Both the position numbers and the translations under genes were made by a program. Of a stretch of 64,000 nt of DNA, positions 59,551 to 64,000 are shown piece by piece (within the stretch, counting starts at the first letter, position 1; every line of letters begins with the position of its first letter). Under the pieces are notes generated by a model. It searched no databases and was not told where the DNA came from. It saw only the letters and a program-made list of their open reading frames with translations. Origin of the DNA: Thamnaconus septentrionalis (Eukaryota; Chordata; Actinopteri; Tetraodontiformes; Monacanthidae); NCBI GenBank assembly GCA_009823395.1, contig CM020505.1, positions 6,999,629-7,063,628 of the forward strand, read 5' to 3'.

Positions 59551-62500
59551 GTCCCCCCCGGTGTGGTGCGCATATGAGATGAAAACAAACATGGGCAGGG
59601 GAGTAAACATTTCTAAGTGCTGACTTCACAAAAAGGCTGCTAGTGAAAACAGCTGCAGGGACCTGAGGGCCCGTGGCTTTGTGTGTTGGCCCGTGCAGCT
59701 GCAGCTGAGCCGGGGGCCTTCTCTGCTCTGTGTCCACTGGGCCTGGGTCCAAATCGCTGGATGATCTCTCCCTGACATCACTGACAGAAGATACTAGAAG
59801 TGCGGCGAGTCGCCACACCAAGCTCACCGGAAGCGTCACAGTGTCATGAGAAAAACAATGATCTAAAATCAATTGTAAACCTTTATAATTAACTATTAAT
59901 TTAGCTGGATATTAGGCCTACAAGAGGAATGAGGATGTCTTAAGCTGCGCTGACTCATATGATGAGTCGGTGTTAGTGTTTTTGGCCTCTTAGTAAGCCC
60001 CAGTATTCTTTTTCCCAAGAGAATGGGAAGAACAAAAACAAGGAAACAGTCAAAACCTTTGTCAGAATTTTGTTTGTGCTATTCATAATTAAATAATTAA
60101 TTGTAAAAATGCAAATAATGGACTTCTGGGGGCCCTCAAACTGTTTGAGAATTCCCTGGGTCAGTTTCATTGTGGCATTACGTCACTTTGAGGATTTCCC
60201 TCCATTGTCCTTCACCTACACCACCACCAGACTGTCTGATGAAACCATTGCAAATCTTCTGATTATCAACATCTAATACTTCAACTATCATCATTTTTCT
60301 TCCACCCTCCCCACTTCATGCAGTTCTGCCCTTTGCTGATCGAGGTCATGCAGATGAAAGAAATCCACCGTCTATTCGGCCACTTGTGACACTGTCCCTG
60401 TGGTGCAACGTCATGCTGAAGGAGGCCATTGGACACTGAAATGGCCCCAGAATGAAAACAGTGAGGTGTCTGAGTGCTCAAACCCCTCTGGAGCCACAAC
60501 GAGTGGTCAACACTGTCCGTCATTGCTGACATGGGATTGTTTTGGCTGACTTTGTGCAAAGCAGTGGAGGTTGTCAGGGGAGAGGATGAAGGTTTCGACC
60601 CATCCCAACTGGACTTTAATTTAGTGGCTAGTTGTCCTCCCTAGATACTGACAGCTCATGACTCAAGAGGATATATTATCGATGTGGGTTTCTGGAGACG
60701 GCTCTTTATGACGGGACTTGAATTATATTCTGCAAATAGGTGGAATGACTTCCAGCTCAAAGACTTGTTTAGGTATGGAAGAGCTAAAAACACTGTCCCA
60801 GGTGAATACTTGTGTATTTACACGGTGACAGTGCACTTATTCAACTCGCTCTTAATGTTTGTTTGCACTTTTAACTCCAAGTTGGCCTCGTACCCAGAGC
60901 TGGAAATTCTACTATTTCTTGTACAGAAAGAAGATGCCAGATGATGCCTCCATCTGCTGTTCAGTCTCGACAAGAATTTTCCTCTTAAATTAGGAACCTG
61001 TATATGCCCAGGGGGCTGCGGTGGACAAGTGTTTAGCTTCATTATTTTCTTCCATGAGGTCACTATATTTGGTTTGCCTCAGTACATGATTTGATTCTGT
61101 CAGTAGCGTTGCCATAATGCAGTAATACACAAAATAAGTTGTTATTTATTTTGTTTTGGTATTACTTTCAACAGAACATGCTCATTATTTTTTACCCATT
61201 ACCTTACCTACCTTTGTGATTTCAAACCAGCATGTCAACAACAGGTAAATAAAGATGAGCATCAAGAATCACAGCAAGGTTTGCAATGAGTGAGCGGCAT
61301 CGGACAATTTCTCTGGTGACGACAAAACGCGCGAGCCGGCCTCCTCTCGTTTCATTTTGCACACCATGAAGGAGGTGGAGGCAAACAGCTGGCGAAGCAG
61401 ATTAAAGGATCGAGAGCATATTGCTGGTGATGAAAGCCTCTGAGTTAGACGCAGCATGAGCTGGTTCGAAGACGCATCAACGACGGAGGACAAAAGACTA
61501 CGGTGGTGCCTCCTCGCCGTTCGCTTGACCCGTCATTAACCTCGGTGTTCTCGACGCCTGGCAGAGGCAGCAGAGACGTCCCGGTGTGTCCTTGAGTGGC
61601 TGAGGCTGCCTGCTTTTCTCCTCTGAATAATTTAACCGAAACATTTTAATGTGACAAATCCCAGGCTCGCCCATCGGCCTGAGCCAGCTTCTCCAGAGCA
61701 TCGTCACAGCGAAACTCACTCGAACGGGTCACCGGCTGATCATGTTGTTCCGACCTGTTAAGTGACACGGCTGGTACAAATTTCGTTTGTGAAGAAAGAG
61801 AGAAGGATTTCAAAAGTCAGCCCAACTCTGGCGCTGAGCTCTTTACTGTTCAGATTAGCTTAAATCAACGCAGATCCGTTGGGGACATTCTCATTATTAT
61901 TACAAAACCAACCCTTTAGTGTAATAACATAATACATGCATCACTCTCTTTTGGTCTACAGTTCTACAATTTCATTAAGCAAGACACTTTTAGCCAAAGT
62001 GACGTACGACACAAGCAAGAATTCAGAGTGAAGGGAAAAGCCCTTCGTATGTGCAACAACTTCAAGTTTGATTGGCTACCAGGTTTGAATAAAAAAAAAC
62101 ACAAAAAACTATATTTAGTGCAGGTTCAGCGTTTAAATACATTTGGATGTATTGTTCTCAACTTCTTGACTGTTACATTATTGTTGTTCAACATGTATCA
62201 AGCTGCATGCTGTCATCCTGTGTCCACGGGCCAAATCCATTCATTAATTGCACAAGATAAACATGGGTGATTATGAATTGTGAAACATCAGAGAGAGAGA
62301 GAGAGAGAAATATACACAATTTCTAATGAAGTATGAAGGTTAGCTTTTGGATCCAGTCACACCCATTTGCGTTTGCTTAATTTAATAGCTATGAGTCAGA
62401 AGTGTAAGCTTAATGTTTTCCCCCTCACTATAACATCAAAGCTTTAACTATTCAGTGAAGCCCATTCAGATATGAGTTACATGAGTCCGTCGTACTGTAA

Positions 62501-63295
62501 GTGCTGAGTGTCAGATCAGCTTTTGGAATTAATAAGAAAAGCACACTGACTAATCCTGATATCATATCGTCTGTGACCATCTACATGACCTAATCCTTTG
62601 TAACTGCCCTCATATGTGTCATTGCAAAACATTTGCTATTATTCAGCCAATATAGATGAAGTTGGATAGATGAATAATATGTGGAACGACATCGACCCCT
62701 CAGTGTGGTTGTTGTGTTTGGTTCTCGGCTCCAGAGCGTCCAGTGAACGCAGACCAGCAGGAGCGAACGCTGCTGAAAGGTGTCTTCAGCGTCCGTAAAG
62801 GCAAGTCGCAGCTGCACAAGTGGGCAGAGCGGCAGGTCATCCTCTGCGGCACCTGTCTCATCGTGGCCTCGGTCAAAGACAGCCTGACGGGGAAGATGCA
62901 CATCCTGCCTCTGGTGGGTGGGAAGGTGAGTGTTCACTGTTCCTGACAGAGTTTTAACCTTCTCCATTCAAGTCCCCCGGCCCCACCCTTCACTGCCTGT
63001 GATGCTGTAGCTGCAGTTGTCAGCTAGCGCAGTATTTTGTGCTGTGTAGGTCACATGATATCTCTTTGCACTCGTCACCCTACGCATCCAGTGGTATCTT
63101 GTAGCAAATTGCATGAAAATAACTTCTGTCAGCATGAACACTGACTTGATGATGTGTCTTTCTGTGAAGGTGGAGGAGGTGAAGCGGAGACAACACTGTC
63201 TGATGTTCAGCTCAGCCGGTTCGCAGGCCCAGACATACTTTGTAAACTTTGACACCCTGGCAGACTACCAGCGGTGGTATCGGCAGGCATCAAAG
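52713..63295 (+). CDS. phlpp2: PH domain leucine-rich repeat protein phosphatase 2 (5' part)
   Basis: Five exons are seen: 52713-52949 (inferred), 54479-54759, 56961-57094, 62735-62925 and 63170-63295; the gene continues past the window. Exons 2 to 5 encode [28 protein letters not shown] ... [32 protein letters not shown] (a Ras-association-like region), then the PH domain ([21 protein letters not shown] ... [29 protein letters not shown] ... [20 protein letters not shown]). Family role: PP2C-type phosphatase that dephosphorylates the Akt and PKC hydrophobic motif. The LRR and phosphatase exons lie beyond the right edge. Exon 2 has an in-frame TGA upstream and no ATG before the conserved KRNGSR, so translation must start in an earlier exon. 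The ATG at 52713 opens an Ala-rich (13 Ala) frame ending RVLK at a GCAAGT donor that joins in phase 0. Exon 1 is the uncertain part. Confidence 0.9.
53173..53214 (+). repeat. (CA)n microsatellite
   Basis: About 21 CA units in PHLPP2 intron 1. Confidence 0.93.
57269..57310 (+). repeat. (GT)n microsatellite
   Basis: About 20 GT units in PHLPP2 intron 3. Confidence 0.92.
58717..58752 (+). repeat. (AT)n tract
   Basis: Alternating AT for about 35 bp with a single GTAT interruption, in PHLPP2 intron 3. Confidence 0.85.
59514..59544 (+). repeat. (CA)n microsatellite
   Basis: About 15 CA units in PHLPP2 intron 3. Confidence 0.9.
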
Positions 63296-63383
63296 GTAAG
63301 CAGCAGTGAGGCGGTTGAAGGTTGAATTTGTAGTCCCTATTTAGAGTCCCTCTACTCTGTACGATAAAACAGACTTAACTTGT

Positions 63384-63472
63384 TGTGATTGATTGGGGCC
63401 CGTTTGGTTCTCTCTGATTGTATAAAGCGCTTTGAGACGCCCTTGGTTGTGATTTAGCGCTGTACAAATTTA
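63384..63472. repeat. Possible SINE/LINE 3'-tail fragment
   Basis: TATAAAGCGCTTTGAGACGCC ... TTAGCGCTGTACAAATT resembles the AAAGCGCTTTGA/AAGCGCTATA tail shared by several fish SINE and LINE families, followed by an A-run. Only the tail is visible, just after PHLPP2 exon 5. Confidence 0.4.
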
Positions 63473-64000
63473 AAAAAAAAACAAAACAAAAGTTTATTGA
63501 TTTGGCCTTTAAAAAGTAAAGGACTTTACACAATTTTTTGAATAGACTTGACAGAATAGACAGAAATTCTAGTGACATCTAGTGTGTGTGTTCTGCTCGT
63601 TCACTGGCAGGCTGAGAGTCACGTTAATGCACGTTAATCTCCACTTGCTCACTGCCTTCAACAACACTGGCCCCCCTGACCCTCCAGACATCGTGTGCAA
63701 TAAACAGCAGCAGCGAATGGACGTCACTCAACGCTAATGATAGCATAGCCTGCTAATGGTGGACTAAATTGTACTCCACACAGAGTACGTTTAAAAGCTC
63801 TTTAGTGCACTTGGACTAACAATGCAGTGAGGTGATCCCGTGCGAGAGAGAAAAAGAGCAACAGCAAGTGCAGCAGTCTGCAGTGGCTGGCCAGCGCTGT
63901 GGGAATACTTAGAAAGTTATGCTCTTCAGTATGTTGAGGAAGACAAGTTGAACTTTTTCACAGCTCAACGTGCTGCAATTCACCAGCTTACAAAGTGACC

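Larger units (their letters stand above)
57095..62734 (+). other. PHLPP2 intron 3 (5.6 kb)
   Basis: Donor G|GTGAGT at 57095 and acceptor CTCCAG at 62729-62734. It holds (GT)n at about 57269-57310, (AT)n at about 58717-58752, (CA)n at about 59514-59544 and (GA)n at about 62289-62308. No additional exon or complete mobile element was recognised. Confidence 0.8.

Overview
The window looks like nuclear DNA of a teleost fish. It carries intron-containing vertebrate genes with canonical GT-AG junctions, many (CA)n tracts, short Tc1-type and hAT-type non-autonomous transposons, and an L2/Rex1-like LINE fragment. I see no operons, bacterial genes, CRISPR arrays, rRNA or tRNA.

Layout, left to right: (1) 1-735, a 184-bp tandem satellite rich in telomere-like CCCTAA words, directly before the first visible exon of a myotubularin-family gene. 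(2) 787-2740 (+), the last five exons of a gene resembling MTMR10, then an AT-rich 3' region. (3) A CpG-rich start region near 6.2-6.6 kb, then ataxin-1-like (ATXN1L) at 7576-11187 (+) in two coding exons, then about 6.4 kb of probable 3' UTR carrying two MITEs. (4) ZNF821 on the minus strand, 32001 down to 21524, in six coding exons. It opens with the NuRD-recruitment motif MSRRKQ, has two C2H2 fingers and ends in an STPR domain. (5) AP1G1 (gamma-1 adaptin of AP-1) at 37631-46294 (+). Its 22 coding exons all join in frame to 819 residues, and a 9-nt microexon is also present. (6) The first five coding exons of PHLPP2 at 52713-63295 (+), running off the right edge.

ATXN1L, ZNF821, AP1G1 and PHLPP2 are also clustered on human 16q22 (from memory), so this is a conserved synteny block. 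The genes do not form one pathway: chromatin/transcription (ATXN1L with CIC; ZNF821 with NuRD), trans-Golgi/endosome clathrin sorting (AP1G1), and phosphoinositide/Akt signalling (PHLPP2, MTMR10-like).

I did not find a wholly new system. The observations most worth a second look are: a pure (CAG)16 polyglutamine tract directly after the AXH domain of ATXN1L; retention of an RRWSSP motif like that of ataxin-1; frame breaks confined to GC-rich or low-complexity coding sequence of ATXN1L and ZNF821 while AP1G1 is clean; the NEK microexon of AP1G1; a PHLPP2 exon that has no start codon and probably uses a GC-AG intron to reach an Ala-rich upstream exon; and two copies of a TA-flanked MITE filled with degenerate tandem repeats.
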